A DNA stretch of 64,000 nt, taken from contig CAWBZB010000004.1 in assembly GCA_963793105.1 (NCBI GenBank), positions 434,001 to 498,000 on the forward strand, given 5' to 3'. Under the pieces are notes generated by a model, which had not been told where the DNA came from, ran no database searches, and was given only the letters and a program-made list of their open reading frames with translations. Below, piece by piece: positions 27,176 to 36,227 of the stretch. Made by a program: the position numbers and the translations under genes. The first letter of the stretch is position 1. The number at the start of each line of letters is the position of its first letter. The stretch comes from UBA10649 sp963793105. Lineage in GTDB: Bacteria; Actinomycetota; Actinomycetes; S36-B12.

Positions 27176-28835
27176 CTACATCCGCTCAGGTGCGCTGACG
27201 CCCAGGAGACCCAGCCCGTTCGCGATCGTCTGCCGCGATGCTGCGCACAGCCACAGTCGAGCGACGTGGATCGGTGCCAGCTCCTCGTCGCCGCGTGGCA
27301 GCACCCAGCACACGTCGTAGAACCGGTGGTACGCGGTCGCGAGGTCCTCCAGGTAGCGCGCCACACGATGCGGCTCGCGGAGCTCGGCGGCGCTCGCCAC
27401 CACCCGCGGGAACTCGGCGATCATGCCCGAGCAGGTTGTTCTCACGCTCGTGGTCGAGCAGCGACGGGTCGAACTCGAGTTCTCGCCAGTCGATACCCAC
27501 CTCGGCGGCGTTGCGCAGGACGGAGGAGATCCGGGCGTGCGCGTACTGCACGTAGAACACCGGGTTGTCGTTGGTGGCCCGCGTGATCTCCTCCAGATCG
27601 AGGGTCAGCGGCGAGTCGACCGGGTAGCGCGCGAGCGTGTAGCGGGCCGCATCGACGCCCACCTCCTCGACGAGGTCCTCGAGGGTGACGATCGTGCCGG
27701 CACGCTTGGACAGGCGCACTTCCTCGCCACCGCGGGTGATCTTGACCAACTGTCCGATCAGCACCTCGACGTTCTCGTCCATGTCGTCGCCCGCGCACGC
27801 CGCGACCGCCCTCAGTCGGTTGACGTAGCCGTGGTGATCGGCGCCCAGCAGGTAGATGTTGATGTCGAAGCCCCGCGCACGCTTGTCCACGTAGTAGGCG
27901 GTGTCCGAGGCGAAGTACGTGTAGGCGCCGTCAGCCTTGACGAGCACCCGGTCCTTGTCGTCGCCGAAGTCCGTCGTGCGCAGCCAGACCGCGCCCTCCT
28001 GCTCGAAGACGTGGCCCTGCTCCCGCAGGCGGGCGAGTCCGCGCTCGACCGCGCCGGACTCGTGGAGGGCGCGTTCGGATGCCCACACGTCGAAATGCGT
28101 ACGGAAGAGATCCAGCACCTGCTGCTGCTGCCTGATCTGCAGGGCGTACGCCGCCTCTCGGAAGGCGACGAGCTGCTCGTCGCGCGGCAGGCTGGTGATC
28201 TCCGGCTTGGCGATGGTGATCGCCGCGGCGAGGTCCAGGATGTAGCCGCCGTGGTAGCCGTCCTCCGGGACGGGACGCCCGTTCGCCGCGGCCATGACGG
28301 ACTCGCCGAACTTGTCCATCTGGACGCCGCGGTCGTTGACGTAGAACTCGGTCGTGACGGTGGCCCCGGCGGCGGCAAGCACCCGGGCGATCGCGTCGCC
28401 GACGGCCGCCCAGCGCGTGTGCCCGAGGTGCAGCGGGCCCGTCGGGTTGGCCGAGATGAACTCGACGTTCACGGCCTTCCCCGCGAGGGCATCGCCGTGA
28501 CCCCATTGCTCACCGGCCGCGACCACCCGACGGGCCAGTTCACCCTGAGCGGCCGCGTCGAGTCGGATGTTCACGAAGCCGGGTCCGGCGACGTCGGCGG
28601 AAGCCACACCCGGCACGAGGGCCAGCCGCTCGGCCAGGAGGGCGGCGAGCTCGCGGGGGGCGACTCCGGCCTCCTTGGACAGCGCCAGGGCGATGTTCGT
28701 CGCATAGTCCCCGTGCTCGCGCGACTTGGGACGATCGAAGCGAACCTCGGGCACGTCGACCAGCGCGATGCGGCCTTCGGCGGCCAGTCCGGTCACGATC
28801 TCGGTGACGGCGGCCGCGAGCTGAGCGGGATTCAC
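27176..28835 (-). CDS. argS: arginyl-tRNA synthetase, interrupted by a 1-nt insertion
   Basis: ArgS charges tRNA-Arg. The long N-terminal frame has the ArgRS-specific Add-1 domain, the HIGH-like HLGHTRWA motif after SANPTGPL, and the KMSKS-like RLSKRAG. After DHERENNLLG the frame is lost; the anticodon-binding C-terminus (MIAEFPRVVASAAEL to LGLLGVSAPERM) continues in the neighbouring frame. Removing one G from the run at 27427-27429 joins them into a 552-residue protein ending in the conserved GLxLLGVxAPERM tail. An essential single-copy gene is very unlikely to be truly broken, so a sequencing error is favoured. Confidence 0.92.
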
Positions 28836-28930
28836 GGGCCGAGCCTATCCGCGCCGGAAGCCGGTCCCCGCGGGCCCTGACCGGGTATGCTCCCCGCAGG
28901 CACGGCCCAATCAGCACCACCGTTCTGAGA

Positions 28931-28955
28931 GATGCCCGCCCTCGTGGCGGGCATC
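28931..28955 (+). promoter_or_regulatory. 10-bp perfect hairpin upstream of the cold-shock gene
   Basis: Bases 28931-28940 and 28946-28955 pair perfectly around a 5-base loop, followed by AGTTCTTCT on the plus strand. It lies in the 224-bp gap between argS and the csp gene. A TATGCT -10-like hexamer occurs at 28886-28891. The hairpin could be a leader attenuator or the terminator of a very short transcript; nothing else is recognised in the gap. Confidence 0.4.
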
Positions 28956-29059
28956 AGTTCTTCTGAGCACGAGCACAGATGCGGGACGAAGGTTTGAACG
29001 GCTTGGCCGCGTGCCGGGCAACCGTTCGGCACGAAGTTCCGGCAAGGAGAATGTGCATC

Positions 29060-29263
29060 ATGGCTCAAGGTACGGTGAAGTGGTTCAACGCGGAGAAGGG
29101 CTACGGCTTCATCGCGCAGTCCGATGGCGGCCCGGATGTCTTCGTCCACTACTCGGCGATCCAGTCGGACGGCTACCGCAGCCTCGAGGAGAACCAGGTC
29201 GTGGAGTTCGACATCGTCCAGGGCCCCAAGGGCCCCCAGGCCGACAACGTCCGCGCTGTCTGA
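29060..29263 (+). CDS. cold-shock protein (CspA family)
   Basis: A 67-residue single OB-fold RNA chaperone. The RNP1-like KGYGFIAQ and RNP2-like VFVHYSAI motifs, the starting MAQGTVKWFNAEKG and the end GPQADNV are all canonical. ATG 29060 matches the family; an upstream in-frame ATG (29051) would add three residues, and the AAGGAG site at 29044-29049 serves 29060 better. Confidence 0.97.
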   Translation: MAQGTVKWFNAEKGYGFIAQSDGGPDVFVHYSAIQSDGYRSLEENQVVEFDIVQGPKGPQADNVRAV

Positions 29264-29278
29264 CCCGGCACAACCATC

Positions 29279-29310
29279 TGAAGGGCCCCACCGACCGGCG
29301 GGGCCCTTCA
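29279..29310 (+). terminator. intrinsic-type terminator hairpin of csp gene
   Basis: An 11-bp perfect stem (29279-29289 with 29300-29310) and a 10-base loop begin 15 bp after the csp stop. The 3' flank is not U-rich, as is common for high-GC actinobacterial terminators. Confidence 0.7.
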
Positions 29311-29407
29311 GCGTGTCCGGGTGCCAGTCCCCCGACTCGCGATCCGGACAGTGCAGGTATGCCCCACTCGCGGAGGTTTCAAACATCCCCCGCAGAGCCG
29401 GCTGAAG

Positions 29408-30277
29408 TCATGCTCGGGGGTCGGCAAGACCCTCGAGGATGTCGGTGGCGTGGTCGATGAGGGTAGAGAAGTGGCCGCTGCGCACCGCCACAGTCATCGT
29501 CGCTCCGGGAATGCTGCCGGCCAAGTACTCGGCCCAGGCCAGCGCCGCCTGGCGATCGCGTCCGCCATGCCACACCCGCGTCGCGGCGGTAATCGAACCC
29601 AGATCGAAGCCCCAGTCGCGGTGGTACAGGGAGGCCTCCAGGACGATGCCGTCGATGCCCGGTCGGGCACCCTCATCCATCTCCTCCACAATCTCATCCC
29701 GAATCTCGGGACGGCGCTCGAAGAGCTCACCATCCGCCGGCTGCATCCGTCCCCACATGCCCAGCCAGCGATCCGTCGAGTTCCGCATCTGCTTGAGCTG
29801 GCTCCTGGCCATCGGGGTGTACAGGCGTCGGGACAGCATGAGGAGGTTCACCATCCGGAAGGCGGGATGCAGACCTGAATTGGACGCCGCTGGCGGTGCA
29901 ACCGACGAGACGGTCGCAGCGGCCGTGACTCTCTCCCGGGCTGCCGCCGCACAGGCGAGCGCGTGTGGTCCGCCGCCCGAGTGACCCAGCACGGCGAAAC
30001 CACCCAAGCCGAGGTCGTCCGCCAGCGCCACGACGTCGCTCGGCCAGTCAGTGAACCGACGGCCGGCCTGGTACGTCGATCCTCCGAAGCCGGGCCGGTC
30101 TACGCACACCAGTCGCACGTCGCCGTTGCGAGCCGCCTGATCGAGCATGCGTCCCGCCAGCCGGGAGTCGTTGCCGCCGTGGAAGAACAAGACAGGACGG
30201 CCCCCGGGAGTCCCGTACTCGGTCCATGCCAGCCGCCGGCCGTCCTCAAGGTCGACATACCGGGTCGGCGTGGACAT
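29408..30277 (-). CDS. alpha/beta-hydrolase
   Basis: The 289-residue protein has the oxyanion HGGND, the Asp-Arg-Pro-Gly-Phe-Gly turn (DRPGFGGS), the nucleophile elbow GHSGGGPHAL and a C-terminal histidine in RSGHFSTL, the order of a classic alpha/beta-hydrolase. The WHGGRDRQ loop before strand 8 supplies a candidate acid. It looks like the proline iminopeptidase/esterase-like group, but no substrate can be named. It stands alone between csp and a small membrane gene. Confidence 0.85.
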   Translation of the reverse strand: MSTPTRYVDLEDGRRLAWTEYGTPGGRPVLFFHGGNDSRLAGRMLDQAARNGDVRLVCVDRPGFGGSTYQAGRRFTDWPSDVVALADDLGLGGFAVLGHSGGGPHALACAAAARERVTAAATVSSVAPPAASNSGLHPAFRMVNLLMLSRRLYTPMARSQLKQMRNSTDRWLGMWGRMQPADGELFERRPEIRDEIVEEMDEGARPGIDGIVLEASLYHRDWGFDLGSITAATRVWHGGRDRQAALAWAEYLAGSIPGATMTVAVRSGHFSTLIDHATDILEGLADPRA

Positions 30278-30370
30278 GCGGCGAGAGTAGTCGTGTCCAG
30301 CATCGGCCGGTCACCGGCGGCCCGCCAGCGGGTTGAGGACACCAGCGGGCGGCTGAGGCAGAATGGACGC

Positions 30371-30664
30371 ATGGCCGAGGACGAGATCGAACGGCTCCTG
30401 CGGGAGATCGACGCGGCAAGCGGGGCGAAGCAGCCACCGGCGCCGGCTGAGAAGCCGAGCGCCGAAGTGGCCCGCACCGAGGGAGGCAACCCTGGCGGAC
30501 GGGTCGCGTTCGCCGTCGGGGCAGCCGTCGTGACAGGCGCGGGGGCCTGGGTCTTCGGCATCTTCACGCCGTGGACCGACGCCCTCGACATGGGCTTCGC
30601 AGCCGCGGTGGCCGCCTTCCTCACTGGAGTGGTGGCGGGGCCCCCGAAGTGGTTCTCGTCCTGA
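30371..30664 (+). CDS. small membrane protein, unknown function
   Basis: A 97-residue product with a charged N-terminus (MAEDEIERLLREIDAA), a Pro/Ala-rich linker and two hydrophobic helices (VAFAVGAAVVTGAGAWVFGIF and MGFAAAVAAFLTGVVAG). No recognised family. The ATG at 30371 follows a weak purine stretch. The 3' end overlaps the convergent yihY gene by 44 bp, which reduces confidence a little. Confidence 0.55.
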   Translation: MAEDEIERLLREIDAASGAKQPPAPAEKPSAEVARTEGGNPGGRVAFAVGAAVVTGAGAWVFGIFTPWTDALDMGFAAAVAAFLTGVVAGPPKWFSS

Positions 30665-31490
30665 TTCCATCCGCCTCGATGATCGCTCCCCAGAGCAGGG
30701 CCACGAAGCACAGATACAGCCAGAGCAGGATCACCACCGCCGTGCCGAAGACCAGGATCGCCGCACTCAGGCTCGTGGAGTAGGTCGCATAGATACCGAC
30801 CCCGATCGTGGCTCCCAGAATGCCCACGGTCGCCACCAGTGCTCCGCGGGAGGCCCACGGGACGGACACCGCAGTGCTGGGTGTGTGGCGCAGGACCCAT
30901 CGTGATCCGAGGTAGAGCAGGAGCACGGCCACGGGCCACTCCACCCATGCGGCGCTGGTGATCAGGGCGGCGCCCTCGAAGCCGAGCCACGCCAGGATCC
31001 TGGGCAGGACCGTGAGCACGATGACGACGCCGACGGCCGCCACGAGGCCCACCAGCGTGATCACCGCCGAGATGCCGCGCTCGATCAGCCCGCTGCGTGT
31101 CTCGACGACCCCGAACACGGTGTTCATCGCCATGCGGAGCCCCATCACGACCTTGGAGGCCGCATAGACCGCGATCAGCACGCTGACGACGGTGGTGATC
31201 GTGAAGGCGGTCGCGGAGGCGCTCTCGATGGTGCCGACGAGGGCGTCGATCACGGGCTGGAGGTTGCCGGCCGACTCCGACGCCTGTGCGGCCAGCCGTT
31301 CCAGGACGGTCCGGACCTCGGACGGATCGAGGAAGACCCCGGCGAGCGCGCCGAAGGCGAGGGCTGCGGGCGCGAGCGACAGTGCGACGAAGTACGCAAG
31401 ACCGCCCGCGGACAGCGATGCGCGGTGGCGCCCGTAGTCCAGGGTGATGCGCCGTCCCCAGTCGATGACCTCCTGAGCTCGCTGCCGCAC
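30621..31490 (-). CDS. YihY/BrkB-family membrane protein
   Basis: The 289-residue protein has the N-terminal amphipathic segment and about six membrane helices of the YihY/virulence factor BrkB family, with LSAGGLAYFVALSLAPAALA near the start as family hallmark, and YLCFVALLWGAIIEAD at the end. Function is not established (transport or envelope integrity). GTG 31490 is chosen because the conserved domain begins there; upstream the frame runs through the tRNA gene. Confidence 0.85.
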   Translation of the reverse strand: MRQRAQEVIDWGRRITLDYGRHRASLSAGGLAYFVALSLAPAALAFGALAGVFLDPSEVRTVLERLAAQASESAGNLQPVIDALVGTIESASATAFTITTVVSVLIAVYAASKVVMGLRMAMNTVFGVVETRSGLIERGISAVITLVGLVAAVGVVIVLTVLPRILAWLGFEGAALITSAAWVEWPVAVLLLYLGSRWVLRHTPSTAVSVPWASRGALVATVGILGATIGVGIYATYSTSLSAAILVFGTAVVILLWLYLCFVALLWGAIIEADGIRTRTTSGAPPPLQ

Positions 31491-31558
31491 CCCGCCATCC
31501 TTGCGGATGCATCGGGCGCACGGGCGGTCCGCCCCGCTGATAGCCTGTTGCGGCCCGA

Positions 31559-31634
31559 GCCCCCGTAGCTCAGGGGATAGAGCGCCGGTTTCCGGTACCG
31601 AAGGTCGCAGGTTCGAATCCTGCCGGGGGCGCCA
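31559..31634 (+). tRNA. tRNA-Arg (CCG)
   Basis: The acceptor strand 31559-31565 (GCCCCCG) pairs with 31624-31630, followed by discriminator G and an encoded CCA (31632-31634). The D arm AGCTCAGGGGATAGAGC, the anticodon loop TTCCGGT with anticodon CCG, and the T arm CGCAGGTTCGAATCCTG are complete. The first anticodon-stem pair is a C-A mismatch. It is read on the plus strand and ends one base before the next ATG. Confidence 0.96.
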
Positions 31635-31635
31635 C

Positions 31636-32316
31636 ATGTCCACTTCAGACCCCACGCGCAGCGAGCGCGTCCACTACGCCCTCACCGGCGCAGGGGTGTA
31701 CCCGATCGTCGTCGCGGTGTTCGTCTCCCTCCTGCTCATCTCCAACATCGGCGCCGTCAAGCTCATCGCGTTCGGCCCGATCATCACCGACGGCGGGGTC
31801 TTCCTCTTCCCCCTGACCTACATCGTCGGCGACGTCCTGAGCGAGGTGTACGGCCTCCGTGCCGCCCGCAAGGCGATCCTCCTCGGCTTCATGATGTCCG
31901 TGCTGGCCGCCCTCACGTTCTGGCTCGTCCAGCTCTCCCCGCCCGCCGCGGACTGGCCGAACCAGGAGGCTTTCGAGGCGGTGCTCGGCTTCGTTCCACG
32001 CATCGTGCTCGCCAGCGTCTGCGGCTTCCTCGTCGGACAGCTGCTCAACGCCTACGTCCTGGTGCGCATCAAGGAGCGCACGAAGGAGAAGGCGCTCTGG
32101 CTACGGCTCATCGGATCGACCGCCGTCGGGGAGTTCGCCGACACGCTCGTGTTCTGCACGATCGCCTTCTACGGGATCATCACCGGCGCGGAGTTCTGGA
32201 ACTACGTCCTGGTCGGCTACCTGTACAAGACGCTGCTCGAGGTGGTCCTGCTGCCCATCACCTACCGCGTCATCGCCGCGGTCAAGCGCCGGGAGCCCAC
32301 CTACGCGATCGGCTAG
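31636..32316 (+). CDS. yhhQ: queuosine precursor transporter (YhhQ/VUT family)
   Basis: A 226-residue inner-membrane carrier for queuine or preQ0/preQ1. The hallmark ISNIGAVKLIAFGP, FPLTYIVGDVLSEVYG and the C-terminal GEFADTLVFCTIAFYG motifs are all there, with six or seven helices. ATG 31636 is one base after the tRNA CCA, so there is no room for a normal ribosome site; the message may be leaderless after tRNA 3' processing, or the downstream GTG (V21) is used. It faces tgt, overlapping it by four bases. Confidence 0.92.
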   Translation: MSTSDPTRSERVHYALTGAGVYPIVVAVFVSLLLISNIGAVKLIAFGPIITDGGVFLFPLTYIVGDVLSEVYGLRAARKAILLGFMMSVLAALTFWLVQLSPPAADWPNQEAFEAVLGFVPRIVLASVCGFLVGQLLNAYVLVRIKERTKEKALWLRLIGSTAVGEFADTLVFCTIAFYGIITGAEFWNYVLVGYLYKTLLEVVLLPITYRVIAAVKRREPTYAIG

Positions 32317-33524
32317 GGGGTCCGCTCCCGGCCCAGGACATCGTCGCGCAGGTCCGTGAACGTGCCGTCGATGATGCTGTCTCGCACACGGTCGATCAGC
32401 CTGATGATGTACCTCTCGTTGTGGATGGTGGCCAGGGTCGCCGCCAGCATCTCCTTGGACTTGAACAGGTGGTGCACATAGGCGCGGGTGTGGTGCACGC
32501 ACGTGTAGCAGTCGCAGGTGTCGTCGATCGGCGAGAAGTCCCGGCGGTAGCTGCCGTTGGTGAGGTGGAAGCGCCGGACGGGGTGGTAGACCGTGCCGTT
32601 GCGGGCGTTCCTTGACGGTGCCACGCAGTCGAACGTGTCCGCTCCGCTCTCGACCGCGACGAAGACGTCGCGAGGCTCACCGATGCCCAGGAGATGCCGC
32701 GGCTTGTCCTCGGGCAGCTCCTCGCATACCCAGCGGACGATGGTCCCCAGGCGCGCCTTCTCCAGCGCTCCCCCGATCCCGAACCCGTCCACGTCCAGGG
32801 CTGCCAGTCCGCGGGCCGACCGGCGCCTGAGGTCCTCGTACTGCGCTCCTTGCACGACCGCGAACAGCGCCTGGTAGGGGCGGTGGCGACGGTCTCCCGT
32901 CAGGCGGTCGTGCTCCGCAACGCAGCGCTCCGCCCAGGCCTGGGTGCGGTCGACCGACCTCTCCTGGTAGTCGCGGGTGTTCATCAGCGTCGTGCACTCG
33001 TCGAACGCGAACATGATGTCGGCACCGAGCTGGTGCTGGACCTGCATGGACACCTCGGGCGTGAACCGGTGCATGGAACCGTCGATGTGCGACTTGAAGG
33101 TGACACCGTCGTCGTCGACGTGGGCGAGGCGGTCCTTGCCCTCCGCGATCACGTCGTCGGACCGGACCGTCTTCGCGTCCATCGCCAGGATCTTCTTGAA
33201 TCCCACCCCCAAGGACAGCACCTGGAAACCGCCGCTATCGGTGATCGTGGGTCCGTCCCAGCCCATGAACCTCGCGATGCCTCCTGCCTCGTCGACGATG
33301 TCGGCGCCCGGTTGCAGGTACAGGTGGTAGGCGTTGGCGAGGATCACCTGGGCCCCGACCTCGCGCATCGTCTCCGGCAGCATCGCCTTGACCGTCGCCT
33401 TCGTGCCCACGGGGGTGAAGGCCGGCGTCCGGATGTCGCCGTGCGGCGTCCGGATGACCCCGGCCCGGCCCAGGCTCGACTCCAGCGTCGACGTCACGTC
33501 GAACGAGAACCCGCGATCGCTCAT
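32313..33524 (-). CDS. tgt: queuine tRNA-ribosyltransferase
   Basis: Tgt swaps the wobble guanine of GUN-anticodon tRNAs for preQ1 or queuine. The 403-residue protein has the base-recognition ITDSGGFQVLSLG (D96 one catalytic Asp), DECTTLMNTRDY, the VVQG motif, HLLGIGEPRD and the zinc site CDCYTC with a downstream His. ATG 33524 overlaps the lipoprotein stop by four bases. With yhhQ next door and no queuosine biosynthesis genes in view, the pair suggests salvage. Confidence 0.96.
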   Translation of the reverse strand: MSDRGFSFDVTSTLESSLGRAGVIRTPHGDIRTPAFTPVGTKATVKAMLPETMREVGAQVILANAYHLYLQPGADIVDEAGGIARFMGWDGPTITDSGGFQVLSLGVGFKKILAMDAKTVRSDDVIAEGKDRLAHVDDDGVTFKSHIDGSMHRFTPEVSMQVQHQLGADIMFAFDECTTLMNTRDYQERSVDRTQAWAERCVAEHDRLTGDRRHRPYQALFAVVQGAQYEDLRRRSARGLAALDVDGFGIGGALEKARLGTIVRWVCEELPEDKPRHLLGIGEPRDVFVAVESGADTFDCVAPSRNARNGTVYHPVRRFHLTNGSYRRDFSPIDDTCDCYTCVHHTRAYVHHLFKSKEMLAATLATIHNERYIIRLIDRVRDSIIDGTFTDLRDDVLGRERTP

Positions 33525-34024
33525 TCGCCCTCCGGTGCCAGCTCGTCCGTGGGCGGGAAGAGCTCTCGCGCCGGCGAGATCCACGACGTGATCGGGACGA
33601 GCAGTGCGTCGTTCCCCCCGCCGCAGAACTGAGGACGCACGTCCACCACGGTCTCGTCGGCCGACGCGATGACGAGGTCGATTCCGGTGCCGCCTGTGCA
33701 TCCGTCGTCCGCCGGCTCCGCCACCAGGTCCTGGACCGAGGGAAGAGTCGAGCCGAGGGCCTGCCACACCTCCGACGGGGTGGGGACCCGTTCATCGGCA
33801 AGGATGTCGCCGTAGCTGTCGATGACAAGGTGTGCCTCGCTCGCCGTGACCGTGAGGCTCTCGCTGCGGTGGTAGGCCGGGGGCACGGATGAATCGTGGA
33901 ACGCATACGTGACGATCGCGCTCGCCGGCAGTCCCTGCACCGGGGCCGCGCCCTCGCTGGCGCAGCCGGCGAGCAGGAGCCCAGCAAGGGCGAGGAGGGC
34001 CCTCCTGCCGTCGATCGCTCGCAT
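33521..34024 (-). CDS. putative lipoprotein
   Basis: A 167-residue exported protein with a signal peptide ending in the lipobox LLLAGCAS (Cys21). The mature part has no recognised domain: mixed polar residues, two Cys pairs (DDGCTGG and PQFCGGGND) possibly disulfide-bonded. Coupled by ATGA to tgt, but a link to queuosine is not implied by sequence. Start ATG 34024. Confidence 0.7.
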   Translation of the reverse strand: MRAIDGRRALLALAGLLLAGCASEGAAPVQGLPASAIVTYAFHDSSVPPAYHRSESLTVTASEAHLVIDSYGDILADERVPTPSEVWQALGSTLPSVQDLVAEPADDGCTGGTGIDLVIASADETVVDVRPQFCGGGNDALLVPITSWISPARELFPPTDELAPEGE

Positions 34025-34062
34025 GGGCCGACCATACGCACTCGCCTCTGCCACGGGCCGAT

Positions 34063-35280
34063 CTAGTCGTCGATGTCGCGGATGCTCCGCACGAACAGCA
34101 CACCGACCGAGGTGGCCACCAGGATGGCGGCGAAGGCGAGGTACGTCGCCGCGACTCCCCACTGCTCCACCAGCCAGCCGGCGAGCAGGAAGGCCAGCGG
34201 CGGCGATGCGTAGAACAGCGACGTCTGAACGCCGTACACGCGGCCCTGCACGTCCGGGGCGACGCGGCGTTGCACGAGCGTGTTCATGAGGGGCTGGAAC
34301 GGACCCCAGGTCAGTCCGAGTGCGAATCCGGCGATGATCATCACCCACAGCGGCGGCAGCAGCGCCAGCGGCACGATGGACACCGCCGTCCCGATCAGGA
34401 CGAGTCGAATCAGCTGGTAGCGGGTCATCCGGCCGGAGATCCAGCCGTAGCCGAAGGCGCCAATGACCGAGCCGGCTGCCATCGCCGAGACCAGGATTCC
34501 GAGGCCGGTCGGCTCTGCCCGCGCCTCGAAGTAGGCGGGCAGGATCACGGACTCGGTCGGCAGGTACACCGCCGCCAGCACCATGAGGGCGATCGAGATC
34601 GCCCTCAGGGCCTTGTCGTTCCAGAGCACGGTCGCGCCGAGGAGGAGACTGCGCCAGGTACCCACGCCCTCGCCGCCGGCCGCGCGCCGCGCAGCCTGCC
34701 CCGCGTCGCCGACCCGGAGCAGCACGATGCAGCCGATCGCCGCGACGAAGAGGCCGAAGGGCGCCCAGAAGACGTCCACCGCACCGACGACGCCGATGAG
34801 GATCGCGCCCAGGGCGGGACCGATCGTCCACCCGACCGCGAAGACGCCCTCATGGATCCCATTGAGCCGGTCGACCGGATAGCCCGATGCGGCCGCGACG
34901 TCGGGCAGGAGGGCCTTGCGTGCCGTGTACCCGGCCGGATCGAACGTCGCTCCCAGCACGGCGAGCCCGAGGATCCAGGCGAAGTCGAGGTCCGTCGCCA
35001 GCGCCACGATCGGGAACGCGGCGACAGAAATCGCCGACAGGATGTCCGACACGATGCTGACCAGTCGCCTGCCGAACCGGTCGACGGCGATGCCGACCAC
35101 CGGGGACACGATGATGCCCGGGAGGGAGGCCGCAGCCACCACGAGGCCCGCCGATGCCGCGGATCCGGTCCGCTCGAGCACCAGCCACGGGATCGCGATC
35201 ATGACGATCGCGTTGGCCACCCCTGACGTGGCGTTCGCCGATTCCAGCAGGACGATGGGGCCCCACCGGTACTGCCGCAT
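34063..35280 (-). CDS. MFS exporter
   Basis: The 405-residue protein has 12 predicted membrane helices and MFS motif-A-like loops (VDRFGRRLVSIVSD after helix 2). The MFS_3/enterobactin-exporter type organisation (NAIVMIAIPWLVLERTGSA at the N-terminus, DVQGRVYGVQTSLF in the second half) points to efflux of drugs or siderophores; substrate unknown. The start is ATG 35280; an upstream ATG would overlap the divergent hydrolase. Confidence 0.85.
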   Translation of the reverse strand: MRQYRWGPIVLLESANATSGVANAIVMIAIPWLVLERTGSAASAGLVVAAASLPGIIVSPVVGIAVDRFGRRLVSIVSDILSAISVAAFPIVALATDLDFAWILGLAVLGATFDPAGYTARKALLPDVAAASGYPVDRLNGIHEGVFAVGWTIGPALGAILIGVVGAVDVFWAPFGLFVAAIGCIVLLRVGDAGQAARRAAGGEGVGTWRSLLLGATVLWNDKALRAISIALMVLAAVYLPTESVILPAYFEARAEPTGLGILVSAMAAGSVIGAFGYGWISGRMTRYQLIRLVLIGTAVSIVPLALLPPLWVMIIAGFALGLTWGPFQPLMNTLVQRRVAPDVQGRVYGVQTSLFYASPPLAFLLAGWLVEQWGVAATYLAFAAILVATSVGVLFVRSIRDIDD

Positions 35281-35315
35281 GCCCCCATCTTGGCGCGAAG
35301 CGGGACACTGGGGCC

Positions 35316-36158
35316 ATGACATCACCCGAGCTCGGCATCACCATCGACGCGGCGGGTATCGCGACGAACGTTCACATGGCGGGCCATGGCCGGCCGGTCC
35401 TCCTCCTGCACGGGTCCGGCCCCGGGGTAAGCGCCTGGGCCAACTGGCGACTCACCCTCCCGGAACTCGCCGAGCAGTTCACCGTGATCGCCCCCGACAT
35501 CGTCGGTTTCGGGTACACCGAGCGCCCCGCGGGCATCGCCTACACCCTGGACACATGGGTCGCGCATGCGATCGGCGTGCTCGACGAGTCGGGGGTCGAG
35601 CAGGCCGACGTGGTCGGCAACTCGTTCGGCGGCGCACTCGCCCTCGGGCTGGCCATCCGGCACCCGGAGCGGGTGCGACGCCTCGTCCTGATGGGTTCGG
35701 TCGGGGTGCCGTTCGCGATCACGCCGGGGCTCGATGCGGTGTGGGGGTATGAGCCGTCAGTGGAGGCCATGGAGGGGCTCCTGCACCTGTTCGCGTTCGA
35801 TCGAGGCCTCATCGGCGAGGACCTCGCCCGTCTGCGGTTCGAGGCGAGCGTCCGTCCGGGCGTTCAGGAGGCCTACCGGGCCATGTTCCCCGCCCCCAGA
35901 CAAGTCGCCCTCGACGCGCTGACGCACGACCCCGACGACATCGCACGCATGACGGCGCCGACCCTGATCGTGCACGGGCGGGATGACCAGGTCATCCCGG
36001 TGCAGAACGCGATCGACCTCCTACGCCTGATCGACGATGCTCAGCTGCATGTCTTCGGACGCTGCGGGCACTGGATCCAGATCGAGCGCGCGAGGGAGTT
36101 CGTCCGGCTCGTCTCCGATTTCCTGCTCGATTCGGGCGGCAACAGCGATCACGAGTGA
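35316..36158 (+). CDS. alpha/beta-hydrolase, meta-cleavage product hydrolase type
   Basis: The 280-residue protein closely follows DmpD/TodF-type C-C hydrolases that open ring-fission products such as 2-hydroxymuconic semialdehyde: LLHGSGPGVSAWANWR (oxyanion hole), nucleophile S103 in GNSFGGALAL, the signature LVLMGSVGVPFAITPGLDAV, acid D223 or D224 in HGRDDQVIP and H252 in GRCGHW. No dioxygenase or other aromatic pathway gene is in the window, so it is an orphan. Divergent from the MFS gene with 35 bp between. Confidence 0.88.
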   Translation: MTSPELGITIDAAGIATNVHMAGHGRPVLLLHGSGPGVSAWANWRLTLPELAEQFTVIAPDIVGFGYTERPAGIAYTLDTWVAHAIGVLDESGVEQADVVGNSFGGALALGLAIRHPERVRRLVLMGSVGVPFAITPGLDAVWGYEPSVEAMEGLLHLFAFDRGLIGEDLARLRFEASVRPGVQEAYRAMFPAPRQVALDALTHDPDDIARMTAPTLIVHGRDDQVIPVQNAIDLLRLIDDAQLHVFGRCGHWIQIERAREFVRLVSDFLLDSGGNSDHE

Positions 36159-36227
36159 CGCAGTAGGCGCTGTGGTGATGCTGTGATCGGAGGGTCAGAA
36201 TTTCTTCGAGAATCTTCGGCAAACCGC

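Noticed and set aside
27176..27445. Stand-alone DALR anticodon-binding protein
   Set aside because: It continues ArgS at the residue where the long frame breaks; a single base correction joins the two.
28832..29386. 184-codon minus-strand open frame over the csp gene
   Set aside because: Antisense to a canonical cold-shock gene and its terminator.
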